Part shown: piece by piece, positions 1 through 5,485 of the stretch
Position numbering within the stretch: position 1 is the stretch's first letter
Layout: each line of letters starts with the position of its first letter
Source of the DNA: CAYZEZ01 sp964477295
Lineage (GTDB): Bacteria > Bacteroidota > Bacteroidia > Bacteroidales > SM23-62
Length of the DNA stretch: 6,478 nt
Assembly (NCBI GenBank): GCA_964477295.1
Contig: CAYZEZ010000268.1
Location: 1 to 6,478, forward strand
Reading direction: 5' to 3'
Made by a program: the position numbers and the translations under genes
Notes under the pieces: generated by a model
Databases searched by the model: none
The model's input: the letters and a program-made list of their open reading frames with translations, nothing else
Told to the model about the DNA's origin: nothing

Positions 1-184
1 TAATAGTTGATTTAATAACCTTGACTTTGTCTTTATTGTTGGTAATCGTTTTTGAGAAATATTTTGCTTTTTTCTCATTGCACGAATTCCATTTAACATC
101 GTAATAAACTACAGTTGTAACTTGGTTATAAACTGAAGTAATGGAAAAAATGATAAATAAAAGTGAAATGATCAATTTTTTCAT
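1..184 (-). CDS. Small secreted protein, 5' part only (runs off the window)
   Basis: An open frame starts with ATG at 184-182 and stays open for 61 codons to the window edge, so the gene is cut by the window, not necessarily broken. The product starts MKKLIISLLFIIFSITSVYN, a clear Sec signal peptide (Lys-Lys, then about 14 hydrophobic residues), so it is probably exported. The mature part begins with VVYYDVKWNSCNEKKAKYF and is rich in Lys, Asn and Thr. The pattern of Tyr-Asp-x-x-Trp followed by a Lys/Ala/Tyr stretch resembles the start of Bacteroidota YwqK/MORN-type 'antitoxin-like' or TonB-linked secreted proteins, which often open with a YxDxxW segment; this is a weak family guess from memory. 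It lies 134 bases downstream of the integrase on the same strand. There is no Shine-Dalgarno sequence; the leader is CA-rich. The frame and signal peptide are solid; the function is unknown. Confidence 0.72.
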   Translation of the reverse strand, partial: MKKLIISLLFIIFSITSVYNQVTTVVYYDVKWNSCNEKKAKYFSKTITNNKDKVKVIKSTI

Positions 185-192
185 AACAGTGG

Positions 193-223
193 TTGTTGTA
201 GAATAGAGTCTTGCGCACAACAA
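193..223. repeat. 7-bp perfect inverted repeat in the leader of the small secreted protein gene
   Basis: TTGTTGT at 193-199 is the exact reverse complement of ACAACAA at 217-223, with a 17-base spacer. It sits 9 to 39 bases upstream of the start codon at 184, where a promoter or 5' leader is expected. On the minus strand TATTGTTG (225-218) differs from the Bacteroidota -7 consensus TAnnTTTG at one base, so the repeat could flank a promoter. No matching -33 element is seen. It may be an operator, an RNA hairpin or chance. Confidence 0.3.
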
Positions 224-241
224 TAGTATATAAGTAAATTT

Positions 242-261
242 ACATATATTTTTTTATATGT
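242..261. repeat. AT-rich hairpin between integrase and secreted-protein gene
   Basis: ACATATA (242-248) and TATATGT (255-261) are perfect inverted copies around a T6 loop. It lies 58 to 77 bases beyond the integrase stop codon. The stem is A/T only apart from one pair, and no U-run follows it in the direction of integrase transcription, so it is not a good intrinsic terminator. The 9-mer TTACATATA at 240-248 recurs at 275-283, placing a direct repeat across the same spacer. Confidence 0.3.
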
Positions 262-318
262 CAACTGGTTTGAGTTACATATAGATGTGTTTAGGCAGGA
301 GGTATGTGTATGTTATTT

Positions 319-1524
319 TTAACCATCGAATATATCATCAAACGGATTGAGGAATCTTGTGAAATCAGTCTGCGACACTTGTGTGTATCGCTCTGTTGTC
401 TTTGAACTGCTGTGTCCTAACCATTCCTGAATGTACCTTAAATCTGTCCCCTGCTCTAAATGATGTGTTGCGAAACTGTGCCGGAGAATATGAGGATAAA
501 TATTCTTTGATATTCCAGCCCTTTTTCCTGACTGCTTCACTATATGCACAACGCTCTCTGCACTGTACGGACCACCCCTCTGCCCTTCAAATAACCATTC
601 CGTAGGCTTGTATTCTTTATAATATTTCCTTAATAAGAGTAATGTGCCTCCTGCCAGCTGAACATAACGGTCCTTGTTACCCTTTGCCCCCCTGATCTTA
701 ACCAACATTCGATCTGAATCAATATCCTTTATCCGTAAATGAATTACCTCGCTTCTCCTCAGTCCGCAGGAATACAAAATTGCCAGCAAACATTTGTGCT
801 TAAGATTCTTGGTATTGTTTACTATGGATGCAATCTCCTGTTTACTCAGTATATCAGGTAGTTTTTTGTCCTTCCGGGGCCTTTCAATTGTGTAATACTG
901 CTTCTCGCGGCCAAGTACTTTTTCATAATAGAACTTGATTGCATTGATCTTCTGGTTCTGCACACTGGGCGATATGCCGCCGTTCCTGATAAGACCTAAA
1001 ATATAATCATTGATTTCATCCGCTGTAATAGATTCCATATCTGCTCCATCAAAATGTTCCATAAAATCGCGAAAATAACCGGTATATGTCCTGATCGTAT
1101 TGTCACTGTATCTCTTTCGCTCAAGCGTTTCGAGATATCCATCCGGTAGTGCAGTTTCTTTGCATTTGCCGGACTTTCTCCTCACAGATTCATTCAGGCT
1201 TTTTGCCGGCTTCCTGAACGTTTTCAGGGCTGAATAATCAATAAATGCCAGGGGTTGAAGTAGGTCAAATACTACTGAAAGATCGAATTTATTAACAGGT
1301 ATATACCAGCAATTCATTTTATTGCTCCAGTCAGCCCCTTCGAAATTCCTTAAGATTTCAGTGATCGAGCCGTTAGATGCAAATAGAACCACAACCACTT
1401 CAATGCTGTTATGATTTCTTAATTCAAATCGTATGACTGGCTTCGTAAACAAACTCCTGATATAGTTGGATAATTTTTGAATCCGCCAACAGGCTGACAG
1501 ACTACTCTCTAACCGCTCTGGCAT
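319..1524 (-). CDS. Tyrosine recombinase / site-specific integrase (XerC/D-type catalytic core)
   Basis: This 401-residue protein catalyses DNA strand exchange through a covalent 3'-phosphotyrosyl intermediate. All catalytic positions are visible: Arg256 in GLRRSE, Lys281 in GAKGNKDR, His345 and Arg348 in HILRHSFA, His371 in LGHSS and the nucleophile Tyr380 in TTERYTQV. The spacings His345-His371 and His371-Tyr380 equal those I recall for XerD. Residues about 128-205 form the core-binding SAM-like domain (SDNTIRTYTGYFRDF and the following helices). Residues about 28-100 are an extra N-terminal domain ending in a WSNKMNCWYIP motif, common in Bacteroidota integrases. The protein is therefore longer than XerC/XerD (about 300). 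The insertion that marks integron integrases between the Lys and His motifs is absent. The start at 1524 is the first Met, with AAGGAGA about 15 bases upstream. It reads intact. Its sites cannot be told from sequence; an island, ICE or phage-remnant integrase or a local inversion recombinase are all possible. Confidence 0.93.
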   Translation of the reverse strand: MPERLESSLSACWRIQKLSNYIRSLFTKPVIRFELRNHNSIEVVVVLFASNGSITEILRNFEGADWSNKMNCWYIPVNKFDLSVVFDLLQPLAFIDYSALKTFRKPAKSLNESVRRKSGKCKETALPDGYLETLERKRYSDNTIRTYTGYFRDFMEHFDGADMESITADEINDYILGLIRNGGISPSVQNQKINAIKFYYEKVLGREKQYYTIERPRKDKKLPDILSKQEIASIVNNTKNLKHKCLLAILYSCGLRRSEVIHLRIKDIDSDRMLVKIRGAKGNKDRYVQLAGGTLLLLRKYYKEYKPTEWLFEGQRGGPYSAESVVHIVKQSGKRAGISKNIYPHILRHSFATHHLEQGTDLRYIQEWLGHSSSKTTERYTQVSQTDFTRFLNPFDDIFDG

Positions 1525-1856
1525 GTAGAATTTAATTATCTCCTTTTGTGAAGTATTTGATTAAATTACTTCATGCCCGTTTCATGCAGGATTTGTTTGA
1601 TTTTCAACCTGACTTCCGGCTTATCTAAACAAATATTCCTGTAAAGACAGTATAATGGTAATGGCATACAGGTAAATCAAATTAATCCTTTTTTTACCCT
1701 TTATAACAAATATGCCGGTTTATCGGTTGGATCGGGAAGAAAAATGTTCCTGAAAATTCACCGGGACAGATAGGTTACACTAATTCACACTTATACACCG
1801 GCAGCCCTTGCCAAAATATGTTGACAAATAATTAACTGAAAACGTTCAACGTTATT
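1525..1856. other. AT-rich non-coding stretch upstream of the integrase, up to the gap
   Basis: About 330 bases hold no convincing gene on either strand. They contain the palindrome at 1549-1573, a TTCATGC direct repeat (1570-1576 and 1581-1587), a T-rich run near 1688-1700 and, at the gap edge, two AACGTT palindromes seven bases apart (1841-1846 and 1848-1853). The integrase promoter should lie here, but no clear TAnnTTTG box is seen on the minus strand. A 33-codon minus-strand frame (1667-1566) is too weak to call. Confidence 0.6.
1549..1573. repeat. 25-bp imperfect palindrome just upstream of the integrase gene
   Basis: TGAAGTA (1549-1555) and TACTTCA (1567-1573) are perfect 7-bp inverted arms around an 11-base centre that itself pairs at three further positions. 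It ends 25 bases before the integrase start codon. The size and position fit an operator for the integrase gene, or a recombinase core site of two inverted binding arms with a central spacer. It does not resemble a dif site. Function is inferred from position only. Confidence 0.4.
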
Positions 1857-1956
1857 NNNNNNNNNNNNNNNNNNNNNNNNNNNNNNNNNNNNNNNNNNNN
1901 NNNNNNNNNNNNNNNNNNNNNNNNNNNNNNNNNNNNNNNNNNNNNNNNNNNNNNNN
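1857..1956. other. Assembly gap, 100 Ns
   Basis: Exactly 100 undetermined bases, the usual placeholder for a scaffold gap of unknown length. The right flank is a heptad tandem array, which explains the assembly break. The order and distance of the integrase region relative to purS therefore depend on scaffolding, and genes such as purL or purQ could be missing here. Confidence 0.97.
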
Positions 1957-2050
1957 ACTGGCTACTGACTACTGGCTACTGACTACTGGCTACTGACTAC
2001 TGTCAACTGGCTACTGACTACTGGCTACTGGCTACTGGCTACTGGCTACT
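1957..2050. repeat. Heptanucleotide tandem array (ACTGGCT / ACTGACT)
   Basis: Thirteen consecutive 7-base units run from the gap to 2047, plus a partial unit. Most are ACTGGCT; four are ACTGACT, alternating with it in the left half; one (1999-2005) is ACTGTCA. The left end is hidden by the gap, so the true array is longer. It overlaps the 3' end of purS by 18 bases. Because 7 is not a multiple of 3, every minus-strand frame meets TAG within 21 bases of uniform repeat, so any gene running into the array stops quickly. Such arrays grow and shrink by replication slippage. Confidence 0.95.
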
Positions 2051-2295
2051 TTCTTCAAGACATAGTCGTAACCTTCGATGATCGGATTGGTGAGGATCTT
2101 GTTGCAGGCCTCATTGACCCGCTCCATAGCCTGCTCTTCCGAATCGGCTTCGATATCGAGGGTGATGTGTTTCCCCACCCTCACATTGGATACTTCATTG
2201 AATCCGATCTTGTGCATGCTGTTGGTCACAGCCTTACCCTGCGGGTCAAGCAGTGCCTTAAGGGGCATAACGTCTATGGCAGCAATAAACTTCAT
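2032..2295 (-). CDS. purS: Phosphoribosylformylglycinamidine synthase subunit PurS
   Basis: This 87-residue cytoplasmic protein matches PurS, the small non-catalytic subunit that, as a dimer, bridges PurL and the glutaminase PurQ in the ATP-dependent conversion of FGAR to FGAM, step four of purine synthesis. Recognisable segments are the start MKFIAAIDVMPLKALLDPQG, the KAVTNSMHKIGF helix, NVRVGKHITL and the end helix with ILTNPIIEGYDY, giving the PurS beta-alpha-beta-beta-alpha-beta order. The ATG at 2295 overlaps the pssA stop in an ATGA, so translation is probably coupled to pssA. The last five residues, Val-Ala-Ser-Ser-Gln, and the TAG stop are encoded by the heptad array; a typical PurS would end near Tyr78-Lys82. 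The fold should be intact because the extension follows the last strand. No purL or purQ is visible; they may be in the gap or elsewhere. Confidence 0.9.
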   Translation of the reverse strand: MKFIAAIDVMPLKALLDPQGKAVTNSMHKIGFNEVSNVRVGKHITLDIEADSEEQAMERVNEACNKILTNPIIEGYDYVLKKVASSQ

Positions 2296-3050
2296 TGTTC
2301 TGTATGTTTTGGTATAATATTATCGATGATTGAAATAATTATATAAAACAGGATAATAAGTAAAACTGCAAATTTCCCGAAAATAATTAATAAAATAATT
2401 GATCCGGCTAGTAATAAATATTGCATGATGTGGGGCCCGAAACTCAAATCTTTCACCTTCAGAGAAATAAAAGATATCCTGCTGACCATAAGAAAACCCG
2501 TGATGCAAAGTATCACCAGGATAATATATGGATTCAGGAGTAATTCAGAGATCACCCGCCATTCCGGATCAGGAAGAAAAAAGCACATCCCGGCAAAAAG
2601 TAAACCGGACGCCGGAGTAGGCATCCCTTTAAAATTTTTATTGTATTTGCTGGTGGTGAAATCGGCCAGACGAAGAGCAGAAGACAATAGAATGATAACA
2701 GGAGAGAAAAGTAGAAGCTTCTGACCAACCGTTGCACCGTAAATATTAAATTCAGGTATGACCCGGGCAAATGACAGTTCAATAATCCTGAAAGCAATAA
2801 CCGCCGGGGCAACTCCAAAAGTGACAATATCTGCCAGTGAATCCAGGATCTTCCCTGTATCTGAGCGTGCATCCAATAACCGGGCAGCCAGCCCATCCAG
2901 GAAGTCAAACAATGCCCCCACCAGGATCATGAGGGCAGCTGCCTCAAGGTTTCTGTAGAAAAGGAATACAATACTTAAAAATCCTGAGCATAAATTTATC
3001 AGCGTTAATACATTAGGTATATGCTGATACCATTTGAAAGACTTATTCAT
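2292..3050 (-). CDS. pssA: CDP-diacylglycerol--serine O-phosphatidyltransferase (phosphatidylserine synthase)
   Basis: This 252-residue inner-membrane enzyme transfers phosphatidyl from CDP-diacylglycerol to L-serine, giving phosphatidylserine, the precursor of phosphatidylethanolamine. The CDP-alcohol phosphatidyltransferase signature is complete: Asp52-Gly53-x2-Ala56-Arg57-x8-Gly66-x3-Asp70-x3-Asp74, with Asp49 just before it. The four aspartates bind the metal and Asp74 is expected to act as base. The start HIPNVLTLINLCSGF is typical of the membrane-embedded Bacillus-type PssA, which fits better than phosphatidylglycerophosphate synthase. Hydrophobic segments lie near 12-32, 37-50, 74-92, 111-127, 146-160, 172-192 and 207-246. 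Length is normal for the family. It is the first gene of a unit with purS (4-base ATGA overlap) and diverges from the barrel gene at 3300. The leader before ATG is AT-rich without Shine-Dalgarno. A phosphatidylserine decarboxylase gene, often nearby, is not in view. Confidence 0.92.
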   Translation of the reverse strand: MNKSFKWYQHIPNVLTLINLCSGFLSIVFLFYRNLEAAALMILVGALFDFLDGLAARLLDARSDTGKILDSLADIVTFGVAPAVIAFRIIELSFARVIPEFNIYGATVGQKLLLFSPVIILLSSALRLADFTTSKYNKNFKGMPTPASGLLFAGMCFFLPDPEWRVISELLLNPYIILVILCITGFLMVSRISFISLKVKDLSFGPHIMQYLLLAGSIILLIIFGKFAVLLIILFYIIISIIDNIIPKHTEQ

Positions 3051-3090
3051 TCGTTTAAAATTTTATAATTACTTGAAAATAAAATAATTA

Positions 3091-3098
3091 TAAATTTG
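3091..3098 (+). promoter_or_regulatory. Possible -7 box (TAAATTTG) for the barrel gene
   Basis: TAAATTTG fits the Bacteroidota -7 consensus TAnnTTTG exactly. A TTG at 3073-3075 could serve as the -33 element but is closer than usual. Transcription would begin about where the hairpin 3103-3118 starts and leave a leader of roughly 200 bases. In AT-rich DNA such a match can be chance. Confidence 0.22.
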
Positions 3099-3102
3099 AG
3101 AA

Positions 3103-3118
3103 TCCCGGGTATCCGGGA
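3103..3118. repeat. GC-rich perfect hairpin in the divergent pssA / barrel-gene spacer
   Basis: TCCCGG (3103-3108) and CCGGGA (3113-3118) pair perfectly around GTAT. It stands out in otherwise AT-rich spacer DNA, 53 bases upstream of pssA and about 180 upstream of the barrel gene. No U-run follows on either strand, so it is not a terminator. It may be an operator or a piece of an extragenic repeat. A weaker pair AACAT (3144-3148) / ATGTT (3155-3159) is close by. Confidence 0.4.
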
Positions 3119-3299
3119 CAACCGCTTCGCTCTCGAATAACGTAACATGAAAATATGTTCATTCCCTCTGCAATGCTGATGAAAAAATTATAATGGATGT
3201 TCCATAGAATTAACCGGGTCTTTTCAACAATAAATATAGATATTTGTCTGTTAATAATGGACAAAGAAGTCGCGGGTTTCTGGATGCAGGTTATAAGCT

Positions 3300-4397
3300 A
3301 TGCACTTTCCAATGGTTTATAAAAGACTAGTAAGTTATATTATACCCCTAATCACTGTTGTCTCAATTTCAGCCCAGGTGCCGAAATACAGTAATGAATT
3401 CCTGTCCGTAGGGATTGGTGCAAGGGCCCTGGGTATGGCCAATTGTGTAGTAGCCTCAGTAGGTGATGTGACGGCCGGTTACTGGAACCCATCCGGCTTA
3501 AATAATCTTTCAGGCAGGGCTGAACTGGGATTAATGCACTCTGAATATTTTGCAGGAATAGCAAAATTCGATTACGGCGGATTTGCTCTTCGAATTGACG
3601 AAAACAGCGTGGCAGGCCTGTCGGTAATCAGGTTTGGTGTCGACGATATCCCTAATACCCTCGAATTGATCGATAGAGATGGAAACATCAGGTATGACAG
3701 GATAAGCAAGTTCTCGGCGGCAGATTATGGATTTCTTTTCTCATATGCCAGAAAATCGGCCATTGAGGGACTGCAATACGGGGGCAATGTGAAAGTGATT
3801 TACAGGAAAACAGGTGAATTCGCAAATGCCTACGGTTTCGGATTTGATGTGGGTGCCCGTTATACCATGGGGAAATGGCAGTTTGGAGCCACCGGCAGGG
3901 ACATCACTTCAACATTTAATGCATGGAGCTTTAATACTTCTGAGCTGGAAGAGGTTTTCGCATTAACCGGAAATGAATTGCCTGAAAACTCCCTTGAGAT
4001 GACAATGCCCAGAATCATAGTTGGAGCAGCCCGCAAATTCATGGTCAGTGAAAAATTCGGAATCCTGGCAGCAATGGACGCTGATTTTACATTTGACGGT
4101 AAAAGACATACGCTGGTGAGCACACCGGTTTTCAGCATAGATCCGCACCTTGGAGTGGAACTGGATTACAACCAGGTAATATTCCTGAGATTGGGAATGG
4201 GAAATATTCAGATCATCCCGGAAATTGATAAAAATAAATCTTTTGATTTTCAACCTACACTTGGAATAGGGATAAAACTTAAAAACTTCTTGCTCGATTA
4301 TGCTCTTACAGATATTGGGGATCAATCCATCGCATTATACTCAAATATCTTCTCGTTAAGATATATATTTAATCTTCCGGAGTTAAATAAATTATAA
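3300..4397 (+). CDS. PorV/PorQ family outer-membrane beta-barrel protein
   Basis: The predicted 365-residue protein begins with a signal peptide cut near Ala25-Gln26 (hydrophobic stretch YIIPLITVVSISAQ). The Met5 start at 3312 gives a more standard signal peptide and may be the true start. Residues 30-67 carry the family hallmark: YSNEFLSVGIGARALGM, then an Ala/Val stretch with an Asp and YWNPSGL. The rest alternates short hydrophobic strands with Gly and aromatics, ending in an aromatic strand (FSLRYIFNLP), as in a FadL-like barrel of about 14 strands. PorV of the type IX secretion system shuttles secreted cargo to the surface attachment complex, and PorQ is a related barrel; members outside that core are mostly uncharacterised. 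I cannot say which subgroup this is, so no symbol is given. No other type IX gene is nearby. It is followed 60 bases later by cysE, with a promoter-like box between them. Confidence 0.85.
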   Translation: MHFPMVYKRLVSYIIPLITVVSISAQVPKYSNEFLSVGIGARALGMANCVVASVGDVTAGYWNPSGLNNLSGRAELGLMHSEYFAGIAKFDYGGFALRIDENSVAGLSVIRFGVDDIPNTLELIDRDGNIRYDRISKFSAADYGFLFSYARKSAIEGLQYGGNVKVIYRKTGEFANAYGFGFDVGARYTMGKWQFGATGRDITSTFNAWSFNTSELEEVFALTGNELPENSLEMTMPRIIVGAARKFMVSEKFGILAAMDADFTFDGKRHTLVSTPVFSIDPHLGVELDYNQVIFLRLGMGNIQIIPEIDKNKSFDFQPTLGIGIKLKNFLLDYALTDIGDQSIALYSNIFSLRYIFNLPELNKL

Positions 4398-4445
4398 ATA
4401 TCCTGTTACACCTTTCAAGTAGATGGTACCATATCGGTTAATTCA

Positions 4446-4453
4446 TATCTTTA
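4446..4453 (+). promoter_or_regulatory. Possible Bacteroidota -7 promoter box for cysE
   Basis: TATCTTTA matches TAnnTTTG at seven of eight positions, and TATCTTTGC-like boxes close to start codons are frequent in this phylum. It ends four bases before the cysE ATG, so transcription would begin at or just inside the start codon, giving a leaderless or nearly leaderless mRNA. No clear -33 TTTG is visible about 20 bases upstream, which lowers confidence. Confidence 0.35.
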
Positions 4454-4457
4454 CAAT

Positions 4458-5300
4458 ATGGACATTTCAATTGATAATTTTCCGGAGTACCTGAATAATA
4501 AAAACAAGGATTACTGCTGTGAAGTACCTGCTGCTGTTGAAACCAGGAATTTTGTGGAGGATATGGTAAATTTCCTTTTCCCAATACGGCTGAAACGGGA
4601 ACTTAAACTGGAAGAGACAGAGAAAAAAATGCAGGATCTCATCAAAGTGCTGGAAAAATTGCTCACTCCACTCGAAAAACGGTTAACAGGTACAGCTGAA
4701 CAACTATGTAAAAGATACCTTGAGCAACTCCCCGGTATTTATAGAATGCTTATCGACGATGCAGAAGCATTTGCCCGTTTTGATCCCGCATCCGATTCTG
4801 TGGAAGAGGTTATCCTTTGCTATCCCGGATTCCTCAGTATCACGATCTACCGCCTGGCCCATGAGTTATACCTGATGGGAGTCCCAGTTCTGCCCAGGAT
4901 AATGTCGGAATATGCCCATAGCCAAACCGGAGTTGATATTCATCCGGGTGCCCGGATTGGATCCTCATTTTTTATCGATCACGGGACAGGTACTGTCATA
5001 GGTGAAACAACGATTATCGGGAATAATGTTAAAATCTATCAGGGGGTAACCCTGGGTGCATTGTTCGTGGAGAAAAAACTGGCCAGGAAAAAAAGGCATC
5101 CAACCATTGGAGATAATGTTATTATTTATGCACGAAGCACAATACTCGGGGGCGATACGGTGATAGGAAACGACACCATTGTAGGTGGAAATGTATGGTT
5201 AACCGAAAGTGTTCCTCCCCATTCGGTTGTCTACCAGAAACACCAGACCAATGTGAAGGACAGTAAGGAAGTTAAGGATCAGATAAACTGGATCATTTAG
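4458..5300 (+). CDS. cysE: Serine O-acetyltransferase (EpsC/SrpH-type)
   Basis: This 280-residue cytoplasmic enzyme acetylates L-serine with acetyl-CoA to O-acetylserine, the first committed step of cysteine synthesis. Residues 1-150 are the helical N-terminal domain. From about 155 the left-handed beta-helix of hexapeptide repeats begins (VDIHPGARIG, TVIGETTIIG, TVIGNDTIVG). Residues matching the E. coli CysE active site are Asp160 (DIHP), Asp174-His175 (FIDHGTG) and His214 (KRHPTIG). The loop before His214 (ALFVEKKLARKK) is about four residues longer than in E. coli, as in the EpsC/SrpH branch. The chain ends in NWII; a terminal Ile is what CysE inserts into the CysK active site in the cysteine synthase complex. 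The next gene is cysK, 262 bases on, which supports the assignment. A frame of 60 bases separates it from the barrel gene. Feedback inhibition by cysteine is common in the family but cannot be read here. Confidence 0.95.
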   Translation: MDISIDNFPEYLNNKNKDYCCEVPAAVETRNFVEDMVNFLFPIRLKRELKLEETEKKMQDLIKVLEKLLTPLEKRLTGTAEQLCKRYLEQLPGIYRMLIDDAEAFARFDPASDSVEEVILCYPGFLSITIYRLAHELYLMGVPVLPRIMSEYAHSQTGVDIHPGARIGSSFFIDHGTGTVIGETTIIGNNVKIYQGVTLGALFVEKKLARKKRHPTIGDNVIIYARSTILGGDTVIGNDTIVGGNVWLTESVPPHSVVYQKHQTNVKDSKEVKDQINWII

Positions 5301-5309
5301 TTGCGGATA

Positions 5310-5442
5310 CGTCATCCCGAAACACCGGACCCGGAAACTGAGATTCAGAACGAATTAACATCATTTATACGGTAATATTGAGCTGGGCATCCGGAAATTG
5401 TTTCGGGATATGACAGATGCTGAACCCGGATGCAGCATGACG
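5310..5442. repeat. Extragenic element with terminal inverted repeats between cysE and cysK
   Basis: CGTCAT (5310-5315) and ATGACG (5437-5442) are perfect terminal inverted copies. Inside, GTCATCCCGAAAC (5311-5323) is answered by GTTTCGGGATATGAC (5400-5414), complementary apart from two extra bases. A further hairpin ATGCTG (5417-5422) / CAGCAT (5433-5438) lies at the right end. This nested architecture, with CATCCCGAA and CAGCATGACG motifs, resembles dispersed intergenic repeats that I recall from Bacteroidota genomes. No transposase or reading frame belongs to it. Copy number cannot be judged from one window. Confidence 0.5.
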
Positions 5443-5451
5443 AAGCCCCTG

Positions 5452-5466
5452 GTTCAAAATCTGAAC
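5452..5466. repeat. Short inverted repeat in the cysE-cysK spacer
   Basis: GTTCA (5452-5456) and TGAAC (5462-5466) pair around AAATC. It lies between the terminal-repeat element and the GC-rich hairpin and may be part of a larger composite repeat. On its own it is short enough to be chance. Confidence 0.25.
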
Positions 5467-5485
5467 TGAGAATTAGATACTGAAA

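Noticed and set aside
310..405. Plus-strand 31-codon frame with a perfect AGGAGGT six bases before its ATG
   Set aside because: It runs antisense into the integrase 3' end, is short, Cys-rich and unlike a protein, and Shine-Dalgarno sequences carry little weight in this phylum.
381..605. Plus-strand 74-codon frame inside the integrase gene
   Set aside because: It is the shadow of the integrase, which has complete catalytic motifs on the other strand.
319..1524. Integron integrase with cassette array
   Set aside because: The integron-specific insertion between the Lys and His motifs is missing, and no attC-like sites or cassettes are recognisable.
1549..1573. dif site for XerC/XerD
   Set aside because: The arms are too short, the centre is 11 bases rather than 6, and the sequence does not resemble the dif consensus.
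1566..1667. Minus-strand 33-codon frame upstream of the integrase, ending VRLKIKQILHETGMK
   Set aside because: The tail recalls the first helix of XRE-type regulators, but it stops before any helix-turn-helix and the next in-frame codons do not continue one. It could be a gene remnant; evidence is too thin.
1957..2050. CRISPR array
   Set aside because: Units are 7 bases long with no spacers; this is a simple tandem repeat.
2425..2724. Plus-strand 99-codon frame inside pssA
   Set aside because: Antisense to a gene with a full CDP-alcohol phosphatidyltransferase signature; no motif or signal of its own.
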